NCBI GenBank assembly: GCA_903835275.1
Contig: CAILMK010000480.1
Location: 1-8,393 of the forward strand
From: an uncultured bacterium
GTDB lineage: Bacteria; Bacteroidota; Bacteroidia; CAILMK01
Direction of reading: 5' to 3'
DNA: 8,393 bases
The translations under genes and the position numbers were made by a program. A model generated the notes under the pieces. That model had not been told where the DNA came from. It saw only the letters and a program-made list of their open reading frames with translations, and did no database searches. This document shows, in pieces, positions 1-6,748 of the stretch. How positions within the stretch are numbered: position 1 is the stretch's first letter; the number at the start of each line of letters is the position of its first letter.

Positions 1-3000
1 ATCCGGATTTCCTGCCGTATCATGAGAATAGAAATTAGCTTTCACATCAATGATCTTGATAAAGTTACGACGGAATGTTTGCAATAGACGGCCTGTGCTA
101 TCCCGTGTGATCATACGTACAGTATAAATGCCCGGTTTAGTATATGACCATGTAGGATTAGGACCACTTGCATCAATATGTCCATCGTTATCAAAATCCC
201 ACCAGATTTTTTCCTGGTGATTGGTGTCTGAAGCAAGATTTTTCATTGGCCAGTATTTCCACATAGCTTTACGAACTCCTATCGGATCTCCATCCCAAGG
301 GTTGAAATCAGATAAGCTATCTGCATCGAAGAATCTTCCAAGGATAGTTGCATCCTTAGGTATGTATGTCCAAACCCATCCATCAGGCATCCAGTATCTG
401 TTACCATCAGCAGGATCCAGATACCAAGGCCTCAGGTTGAAGTCTGTAGTCCAGTAGCGCACATAACTGGTAAAGTGTACAGGTTTGTTTGCGCATTGAA
501 CAGAGTCCGTGGAACCGAATTTTGCAAAGTGAGCATTGATTACCCAGAAGTTTTGAAGGTTACTACATCCTCTTATATCCACTATTCTTGAAGTAACCCT
601 ATACAAGCCCGGCCAAGGAATGACGAAGCGTAATACAGAGTGAGGAAATCCTTTATTATCCAAATGCGTGGATGTGGTATCACCAATGTCAAGTATAGCA
701 ATGCTTGCCCCAACAGCAACAGGTAAGTTTAAAGGATTTGCATGAATGGTAACAATTGCCTTCATGTTACAGGATGTATTCAGGTAGTTGTACCTGTCAT
801 CGGTATTAAGAATTCTAGGAGAATATCCCGCATTTAATGAATCCATTTCCTGTTGGGTAATGTATACCTGGTTGCCAATCTGACTTAATATAACAATAGT
901 AGTGTCACCATTATCATCAGTTACAGTGTACAAAGCAGGAGGTGTGGCTACTACCACTTTCGGGAAATATAAAGTTGTCTTTATTTTATTGATAGAATCG
1001 AGGTCTGAATACTGGGTATTGAGTGAAATATGGTCGGGCCATATATGATTATTATCATCATAATAGTAATCCTGGGCACCGCCAAGAAGCTTTTCGGCAT
1101 AAGGCCAGTATGGATTAGGACCCGGAATTTGTAACCTTGTTACTGTTGCATCAAAATGTGTAATCAAGGCCTGGTTTTTATTTTCAGGTCTGATACGGAA
1201 AATAGAAGTTGCAGGAAAACCTGATAGAGCCAGTGGTTCTACTGAACGTGTATCTGCATGCCACGTATTTGGACCTGGTACATACGTCAATACAGGATAA
1301 AGCAAAGAGTCATACATATGATGTTCAAATCCCCCTATTTGGACACTATCAATATCAGGGTACGTTTCGTACGCAGTACCAATATTTAAATTTGGTTCAT
1401 ATAAAGCAGCAGGATCCCTTGTCCAGAGCGAAGAAAGAATCTTCATAGGAACTTCAGAACCGGTTACGTCTGCAACAAGATCTACAGAAGGGTCTACTTT
1501 ATTGAAGCATATATAATTGTGGTACCAAGCGGTATCGTAGCAATCACCGTTCTTGATCACAACACCCACTGTTTTACATCCTGTATCAGTAGCGGAATAT
1601 TGCCAGTTACCCTTACCATCGGCATAACCACCTTTGGCATATCCGGGAGCGTCACCAAACAGTTCTATTTGTATTTTGGCAGTCCAATGATAATTCCATG
1701 ATGTGTCAAAAATATAATTTCCACCACCATCAAACCTGCCGTTGAAAAGGCAAGTAATGGCATCTGAATTTTTAGCCGCACTCAGACCGGGACCCGGAGC
1801 GGGAATACTTGCATGTAAAAGAGTAGCTCTTTGATAATGTTTGTAGAAAGTATCCCCGGCTATTTCAGCCTGAGAATATTGTTTTGCAGCAGCAGAGTCA
1901 AAACATATCCAGTAACCTTGCGGGCTTTCGCACACAGTAGGCTTGGTTTCTTTAATATCTACCCGATAATTAACAACGTTTCCATCAGTTACCGCGCAAG
2001 GACCAGATCCGCCCGATGCATTTAGAGGAACCAACTTGAATCCTCGGAATTCCCTCCCGGCTGAGCCATTATAATCTGTGGATAAGCCACCCGGTAAATG
2101 CGCCTGGATATAATAATTCATCCGGCAATATTTTTTCTTGTCCCAGCTTGCCACCGGCCTGCCAAACAGCAGTTGAATAGAAGCCTGGTCTTTACAACCT
2201 GTTTTGAAGTCATATACTTTCAATGTGACACTATAACAAGGCCTTGTTTTTGGAGCCTTTTTAGGATCATAATAGTGCCATGGCGCAGCCTCGCGGGATT
2301 GCCTGAGAAGGTCAAATTGATTTCTGTGGGAGAAATATGATGTATCCGGTATACCGGTATAAATGCTTTTCGGGTCAACGTGGTCCAGGCCATCTCCGAA
2401 ATCCCAATAGTAGGCAAGGGAATCACTTGAGTAAGGATAGTTATTGCGATGATCATACGGCAATGAGTCAACTGTGCCCGGATTTTTATCAGCATTCAGG
2501 GAATCGCGTTTACGCAGAATATATGGATCAATGTGCGCACAGGTATCCTGATCTACACTCATGGAATGATCATCAACGTCAGGAATGAGCCTGAATTTGG
2601 TTGAGTTATTGGTGAATCGTACCAATCGTTCAGGTAAGCAAGAGTATTTATCCGAATCGCTCATATCATTCTCGAACAACGATCCTGTTGGCTGAGTCCA
2701 AACCATTTCAGAGGTTTTACTAAGGTCAACAAGGTAATTGGCATTTGATTTTGAAATGCTCGGAGTATTCATCCTTTTTATGAATTCATTATAATTAAAA
2801 TTCTTAAAGGTGGTAAACTGATAAGGGAAAGTGGAACTTCCATGTTTTCCTTTACCTCCATCCAACTGATCAAGGATAAATGAGTCAATGATAAAGCTAC
2901 CTGTAGTGGCTACGGAATCCTGATAAACATTGCTCCAACTGGAAGCCTGACGCGTAATATTGCTATCATAAATAACGGTATCACCTGTACAGTAAATAAT

Positions 3001-4569
3001 CTTACGAATTGATTTACTCACAATCTTACCATTACAATAGCTGCTGTCTACGCCGACTTTATTATGAGCAGTAGCTGTAAAATATTCCCAGTCAATTTCA
3101 CGGGAACACATTACCTTGTGTACAGTATCCATAAGGTCCATGAATGGCTGCATGCTTAAAACATCATTGGCATAAGCAGCAATCGGGTGACCGCTGGTAT
3201 CTTTAAAAGAATAATTTAAAGGAACCGGTGGCCTGTATGATTCAAACTGGGGAGGAGTAATATTAATGGTGGCCTGAGGCCCCTTGATATGTGTGACGAA
3301 ACAGGTATCAATTTGACCACATATATGGTGAATAACAGTAAGCTTGCCGGTATAATCTTTAGGGCCTTTCGCATAATGGTATGTAATGGCCCCAAGGGAT
3401 CCGATAAAGTTGGCAGCAGGGCTGAATTTCCAATCTGATTGCGCTTTACCATTATCATCTGTAGAGAAATCCCACTTGGAGGTATCTACGTTATCCATTG
3501 GGGCAGGAGTATAAAGCACACCCTTGGAGTTTGCATCAGACCAACAAAGTGTATCAGGAAAAGTAAGCTTTAAATGAGCACTTATTACAATGATCTTATA
3601 ACTTCCTGCAGGTGAACACTGATGGCAACCATCCTTGGTAGTTACGCAAAAAACAGGAAGGAATGTTCCGGTATCTGTATAATTATGTGTAAATGCCTTT
3701 GATACAAGTTTCCCATTGACAAGAACAGCTCCCCAGTCTTTTGAGTCAGGAGTTGTGCCATCCCCAAAATCCCAGTAAAAGTCCTTTACGTGCCACCCGG
3801 TGGTATCCGGAATACCATTAGTAAAGGAACCGAGGGTGCTTCCGCATTTTTGTTTTGAAGAAACCCCGATACTTATACTAAGGTTCGGAAGAATTTTAAT
3901 TTTTCCCTGCAATATATCCTGTGCCGTACAGCCACGCGCATCAGTTATTACCAGTTTAACATCATATGTTCCCTGGGATTGGTAAGCATAGCCTTTTTTG
4001 GTGATCCCGAGGGCAGAATCAATAGCAGGGCTGCCGTTGGCATCACCGGTATCAACCGTACCATCACCAAAGTCCCACGCATATCGTACAATGGCGAATT
4101 GGTCTTTTGATTCCTTTGAGTTTTGGGTAAACTTATATTCATTGCCTTTAATACATTGAACGGGATTGGTAGGACTGAGGATTTTGGCAATAGGCAGATC
4201 CCAAACCTTTATTACGCCGGAATAAGTGGCACTACAAGTGGTCCCATCTGAAAAGGTAATGGTAGCCTTTGGTTGATAGTCCTTTGTAGTATCCCCGGAT
4301 GCCTTGGTATAGGTATAAGTTAAAAAGCTATCGCTACTCGGGTGGGCATTCGTGCCTCCATCTCCAAAATCCCATTTTACGCCACTGATGGTCTTACCCG
4401 AAGTATTAGTAATTTCAAGATCCACCGTAAGTGGTTTACATCCGTGATCGGATAAATTCGAACCAGCCGGGTTGATCCTTACCACACATTGTGCATTTGC
4501 ATGAGTCCCCGCGATCAGGGTGACGCATACAACTAGTAAGACTTTTAGCAATTTAGACAGTCTGCTCAT
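1..4569 (-). CDS. Giant secreted PKD-repeat protein, N-terminal 1523 codons (partial, runs off left edge)
   Basis: The frame opens at an ATG at 4569 and stays open to position 1 with no stop, so the C-terminus lies outside the window. Residues 1-26 form a Sec signal peptide: basic start MSRLSK, hydrophobic core LLKVLLVVCVTLIA, and an ANA|Q cleavage site after residue 26. The mature part carries repeated PKD-type modules. The WDFGDG signature is seen at W66, W165, W266 and W722, with degenerate forms at W366 (WDFSTD) and W1457 (WDFDNDG). Several are followed by typical Y-x-x-x-G-x-Y/F strands, such as YQSQGTYDVKLVITD. PKD domains are Ig-like beta-sandwich spacers common in Bacteroidota surface and secreted proteins. 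Large stretches between about residues 430-700 and 810-1430 show no domain I recognise; they are rich in Tyr, Trp, Asp and Asn. By analogy, a T9SS sorting domain would be expected at the missing C-terminus, making this a cell-surface or secreted adhesin-like protein. I see no catalytic motif. The gene lies 93 bp after the sigma/anti-sigma-like pair on the same strand. Confidence 0.9.
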   Translation of the reverse strand, partial: MSRLSKLLKVLLVVCVTLIAGTHANAQCVVRINPAGSNLSDHGCKPLTVDLEITNTSGKTISGVKWDFGDGGTNAHPSSDSFLTYTYTKASGDTTKDYQPKATITFSDGTTCSATYSGVIKVWDLPIAKILSPTNPVQCIKGNEYKFTQNSKESKDQFAIVRYAWDFGDGTVDTGDANGSPAIDSALGITKKGYAYQSQGTYDVKLVITDARGCTAQDILQGKIKILPNLSISIGVSSKQKCGSTLGSFTNGIPDTTGWHVKDFYWDFGDGTTPDSKDWGAVLVNGKLVSKAFTHNYTDTGTFLPVFCVTTKDGCHQCSPAGSYKIIVISAHLKLTFPDTLCWSDANSKGVLYTPAPMDNVDTSKWDFSTDDNGKAQSDWKFSPAANFIGSLGAITYHYAKGPKDYTGKLTVIHHICGQIDTCFVTHIKGPQATINITPPQFESYRPPVPLNYSFKDTSGHPIAAYANDVLSMQPFMDLMDTVHKVMCSREIDWEYFTATAHNKVGVDSSYCNGKIVSKSIRKIIYCTGDTVIYDSNITRQASSWSNVYQDSVATTGSFIIDSFILDQLDGGKGKHGSSTFPYQFTTFKNFNYNEFIKRMNTPSISKSNANYLVDLSKTSEMVWTQPTGSLFENDMSDSDKYSCLPERLVRFTNNSTKFRLIPDVDDHSMSVDQDTCAHIDPYILRKRDSLNADKNPGTVDSLPYDHRNNYPYSSDSLAYYWDFGDGLDHVDPKSIYTGIPDTSYFSHRNQFDLLRQSREAAPWHYYDPKKAPKTRPCYSVTLKVYDFKTGCKDQASIQLLFGRPVASWDKKKYCRMNYYIQAHLPGGLSTDYNGSAGREFRGFKLVPLNASGGSGPCAVTDGNVVNYRVDIKETKPTVCESPQGYWICFDSAAAKQYSQAEIAGDTFYKHYQRATLLHASIPAPGPGLSAAKNSDAITCLFNGRFDGGGNYIFDTSWNYHWTAKIQIELFGDAPGYAKGGYADGKGNWQYSATDTGCKTVGVVIKNGDCYDTAWYHNYICFNKVDPSVDLVADVTGSEVPMKILSSLWTRDPAALYEPNLNIGTAYETYPDIDSVQIGGFEHHMYDSLLYPVLTYVPGPNTWHADTRSVEPLALSGFPATSIFRIRPENKNQALITHFDATVTRLQIPGPNPYWPYAEKLLGGAQDYYYDDNNHIWPDHISLNTQYSDLDSINKIKTTLYFPKVVVATPPALYTVTDDNGDTTIVILSQIGNQVYITQQEMDSLNAGYSPRILNTDDRYNYLNTSCNMKAIVTIHANPLNLPVAVGASIAILDIGDTTSTHLDNKGFPHSVLRFVIPWPGLYRVTSRIVDIRGCSNLQNFWVINAHFAKFGSTDSVQCANKPVHFTSYVRYWTTDFNLRPWYLDPADGNRYWMPDGWVWTYIPKDATILGRFFDADSLSDFNPWDGDPIGVRKAMWKYWPMKNLASDTNHQEKIWWDFDNDGHIDASGPNPTWSYTKPGIYTVRMITRDSTGRLLQTFRRNFIKIIDVKANFYSHDTAGNPD

Positions 4570-4589
4570 GATTATTGTATTTGAAGTTT

Positions 4590-4597
4590 CAAAAATA
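4590..4597 (-). promoter_or_regulatory. Candidate Bacteroidota -7 element before the giant PKD gene
   Basis: Read on the minus strand the site is TATTTTTG, an exact fit to the Bacteroidota -7 consensus TAnnTTTG. It lies 20 bp before the ATG at 4569, which would give a short leader of roughly 15 nt. No TTTG -33 element is visible at the expected distance, and the surrounding gap is very AT-rich, so chance occurrence is possible. Confidence 0.35.
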
Positions 4598-4662
4598 GTA
4601 AAAATATTCTAATTCTACGGTTCTAATATTCACTCGTTAAGAGTTGTTTTTATAGTCAATTT

Positions 4663-5973
4663 TTATTTGTTCAATCGTACCTCTCCCCCCCGAGAACTCA
4701 TTGCTTCATTCGGGTACTGGTATAGTATTATGTATGAATAGTCTCCAACAGGGCATGGAACTCCATTGCTATAATCCCCTGCCCATTTGTTATTTATATC
4801 TGTACTGTGAAATATTGCTTTGCCGGTTCTTCTTTCAATGATGGTTAATTCATAATAAACTAATCCATTCATAGTAACCTCAAAGTAATCATCTTTGCCG
4901 TCACCATTTGGAGTAAATATGTTGGGAATGAAGAAGTTATGGTCGCTTATATGTATGTCCTGACTAATTGTATTTGTACAACCTGAAATAGTGGCAATAA
5001 GCTTTACTTTGTAATTCCCTGTATCACTGTAAGTATGCTCAGCATTGCCACGGTTTTCTTCAGTATTGTTATCCCCGAAATTCCAGTTGAAAGAGGTTCC
5101 GCCCTCGGATGTATTTCTGAATTTAGCAGTCATACCCTCGCTTTCATAAAATGAGAAGTGGACAGATGGTGATTTTTTTACGATTACCTTTCGGTTTATT
5201 GTTTCCCCGTCAGATTGGATTGACAATATATAATTGCCTGGTTTACTGTAAATATGCTTAACGGTATTGAAAGACATTATTGGATTGGATCCATCACCCC
5301 AATCGATGATCATTTTGCGGGAAGATTCATCTTTTAAAATGTAATCGTCAGATTCGCAAACACTTGTGTCTTCCAAGTCCCTATCTAAGGAAGTTTGGGA
5401 AGAATTATCATTATATTGAGATTGAGCTTTTTGCGCGGGATTTACAGGTCCGGAACTACCTTGGCCTGATCCTGTTTGTGCATTTGAATTGGAAACGTCC
5501 GGACGAGTTGTGGCGTTAATGCCGGATGCAATAATATTTGAAGTTCTAGAGGTTTGGGGCTTATTACTTGTTGTTACTGAATTGCTTTCAGCTTGTGTAC
5601 TACTTCCTGAATTTGTATTTTGATCTGTTACTGCTTTATTTTCAGGAGATTGGGTAATTATATTTTCTTTAACTACTTGTTTTTGAGTTGTATTGTCTTT
5701 TTGACTGGAAGAAGTACTTGCATTATATAATAGTATGGCTGAAGTTACCACCACGGCAGCAATACTGCTGATAGCGGCAATTTTACCTGCAGATACTCCT
5801 CCTTTAATGAGGCTTTTCCCAGCTTGTTGAGCAGCAGTATGTCCTGCATGAGGAGCCGGAATATGCTTGCTGACATTCTGCCATGCCTTATTCATATCGG
5901 CGGCAGAATGCTCAGGCTCCCAATTTGAGAAAGCATCCTTGAAAGAATCTTCTATGTTTCCGAAATTACTCAT
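4663..5973 (-). CDS. Putative anti-sigma-like single-pass membrane protein with PKD domains and gliding-motility/T9SS type B C-terminal domain
   Basis: This 436-residue protein reads in order as follows. Residues 1-62 are a polar, probably cytoplasmic segment with W18-E-P and W31, resembling short N-termini of proteins encoded beside Bacteroidota ECF sigma factors. A transmembrane helix spans about 65-83, preceded by K53, K57 and K64, which favours N-inside topology. Residues 86-205 are a Ser/Thr/Asn/Gln-rich spacer. A first PKD-like domain lies at about 210-266 (DWGDG at 225-229, then YSKPGNYILSI) and a second at about 270-343 (NWNFGDNN, then YSDTGNYKVKLIA). A CHU_C-type domain fills 347-436, with the hallmark FIPNIFTPNGDGKDD at 348-362 and WAGDY at 397-401. 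The family's usual NRWG motif is replaced by ERRTG at 380-384. There is no cleavable signal peptide. The ATG at 5973 overlaps the end of the sigma gene by 8 nt, implying coupled translation. An anti-sigma role is inferred from gene order and topology; it could instead be only a membrane-tethered structural protein. Confidence 0.88.
   Translation of the reverse strand: MSNFGNIEDSFKDAFSNWEPEHSAADMNKAWQNVSKHIPAPHAGHTAAQQAGKSLIKGGVSAGKIAAISSIAAVVVTSAILLYNASTSSSQKDNTTQKQVVKENIITQSPENKAVTDQNTNSGSSTQAESNSVTTSNKPQTSRTSNIIASGINATTRPDVSNSNAQTGSGQGSSGPVNPAQKAQSQYNDNSSQTSLDRDLEDTSVCESDDYILKDESSRKMIIDWGDGSNPIMSFNTVKHIYSKPGNYILSIQSDGETINRKVIVKKSPSVHFSFYESEGMTAKFRNTSEGGTSFNWNFGDNNTEENRGNAEHTYSDTGNYKVKLIATISGCTNTISQDIHISDHNFFIPNIFTPNGDGKDDYFEVTMNGLVYYELTIIERRTGKAIFHSTDINNKWAGDYSNGVPCPVGDYSYIILYQYPNEAMSSRGGEVRLNK
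5966..5973 (-). promoter_or_regulatory. Overlap of sigma-factor stop and membrane-protein start (translational coupling)
   Basis: The sigma-factor TAA (5966-5968) lies inside the first codons of the next gene, whose ATG occupies 5971-5973. No separate promoter can fit between them. Such overlaps are typical of sigma/anti-sigma pairs, where matched stoichiometry matters. Confidence 0.7.
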
Positions 5974-6520
5974 TGTTAGTATATTCGCGGTTGATCATTT
6001 TTTGAAGTAGTGCCTTTGCCTTTGCCAGTTGTGATTTTGAAGTACCTTCTGTAATATGAAGTTCTTCTGAAATTTCCCTGTGGTTAAAACCTTCTATTAC
6101 ATGCATGTTAAAAATCATTCTATAACCGGCAGGCAGTTTTTGTATCATTGTCAGCAGATCCCTTAAGCTTATATCATTCAGGACATTCCCTTCTTCCGTT
6201 ACCCCGTGAGCAGTTTCGATCTCAATGGGTATTGGCTGGCGGGCCGCTGTTCTGAATCTATCTATTGCTGTATTGATCATAATTTTTCTTATCCAGGCTT
6301 CCAGAGGGCAGTTAAAGTCGAATCCCTCAAGTTTCTGAAATACTTTTATATATCCGTCCTGAAGTATGTCCTGCGCTTCGTCGGCATCTTTGGCGTATCG
6401 CTGACAGATACCAAGCATTTTACCATAGAATTTTTCAAATAACTTCTTCTGGTAGAGAGCATTGCCCTGCAAACACTCACGCACAAGTCCAATTTCATCA
6501 GGATGCGGTTCATAAGGCAT
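5966..6520 (-). CDS. ECF-type RNA polymerase sigma-70 factor
   Basis: The product (184 residues from the ATG at 6520) directs RNA polymerase to a specific promoter set. Region sigma-2 spans about residues 26-92: LFEKFYGKMLGICQRYAKD, then the core-binding/-10 recognition stretch DEAQDILQDGYIKVF at 47-61, then WIRKIMINTAIDRFR. A short linker follows, then sigma-4 at about 118-178, with IQKLPAGYRMIFNMHVIEG and a helix-turn-helix from N146 (NHREISEELHITEGTSKSQL). There is no sigma-3 and no extra C-terminal domain, as expected for an ECF factor of normal length. A TTG at 6541 in frame would add seven residues (MVKLNNE). I prefer the ATG because the added residues match nothing conserved and no ribosome-binding site supports the TTG. 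The gene is first of a two-gene unit with the membrane protein that probably controls it. The target promoters cannot be told from this window. Confidence 0.95.
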   Translation of the reverse strand: MPYEPHPDEIGLVRECLQGNALYQKKLFEKFYGKMLGICQRYAKDADEAQDILQDGYIKVFQKLEGFDFNCPLEAWIRKIMINTAIDRFRTAARQPIPIEIETAHGVTEEGNVLNDISLRDLLTMIQKLPAGYRMIFNMHVIEGFNHREISEELHITEGTSKSQLAKAKALLQKMINREYTNNE

Positions 6521-6557
6521 TTCATTGTTTAGTTTAACCAAAGACGTTATAATTTGT

Positions 6558-6572
6558 CCGGGGGTTGCCCGG
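6558..6572 (-). other. Small GC-rich hairpin in the sigma-factor leader
   Basis: CCGGG and CCCGG arms of 5 bp enclose a 5-nt loop in an otherwise AT-rich stretch, 38-52 nt before the sigma ATG. No U-tract follows on either strand, so it is not an intrinsic terminator. It could be a leader structure or an operator, or chance. Confidence 0.3.
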
Positions 6573-6698
6573 TGCTGTAAATTTATTTCAATTTAAGGGA
6601 TCTGACCTCGCCTCAAGCCAATCTCTGTCTGAAAAGGGAGTAACACGTACATCTTCATAGGGTAGTCGGACCAATGAGGTAATATCCCTGTAAAGTTC

Positions 6699-6706
6699 TA
6701 ATTTTG
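6699..6706 (+). promoter_or_regulatory. Candidate Bacteroidota -7 element for the biotin carboxylase gene
   Basis: TAATTTTG is an exact match to TAnnTTTG, 42 bp before the ATG at 6749, which predicts a leader of about 35 nt. No clear TTTG -33 element is present. The last bases of the box coincide with the in-frame TTG at 6704, so transcripts from this promoter could not use that upstream start; this supports the ATG. An A/G-rich stretch AAGGAAAGG (6716-6724) follows but is rather far from the ATG for a ribosome-binding site. Confidence 0.45.
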
Positions 6707-6748
6707 GGGCAAATTAAGGAAAGGTTTATTGCTTTTCAGAAATACCTT

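Larger units (their letters stand above)
6521..6748. other. Divergent intergenic region between sigma-factor operon and biotin carboxylase gene
   Basis: About 228 bp separate the two divergent start codons and must hold promoters for both directions. I see a good -7 element on the plus strand (6699-6706) and a small GC-rich hairpin near the sigma gene (6558-6572). No convincing minus-strand promoter with both elements could be picked; TAAATTTA on the minus strand near 6577-6584 is only an approximate -7 match. No small gene or RNA is supported. Confidence 0.6.

Noticed and set aside
221..4190. Several open frames of 60-91 codons on both strands inside the giant PKD gene region
   Set aside because: They overlap the uninterrupted 1523-codon frame, show no recognisable motifs or ribosome-binding sites, and their translations look like out-of-frame reads.
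4523..4530. Cysteine 15 in the signal peptide of the giant protein as a lipoprotein attachment site
   Set aside because: The residue before it is Val, not Gly/Ala/Ser, so it is not a lipobox; a standard cleavage site ANA|Q fits at residue 26.
1..4569. Repeated WDFGDG-encoding DNA segments as a direct DNA repeat array
   Set aside because: Similarity is at protein-motif level only; codons differ and spacing is irregular, so these are diverged protein domains, not recent DNA repeats.
4632..4655. Inverted repeat ACTC-gttaa-GAGT followed by a T-run as a terminator
   Set aside because: The stem is only 4 bp of weak composition, and the T-run lies on the plus strand where no gene precedes it; on the minus strand no U-tract follows.
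6542..6698. Riboswitch or small RNA gene in the divergent intergenic region
   Set aside because: Only one 5-bp hairpin is visible, with no recognisable conserved riboswitch core and no terminator partner.
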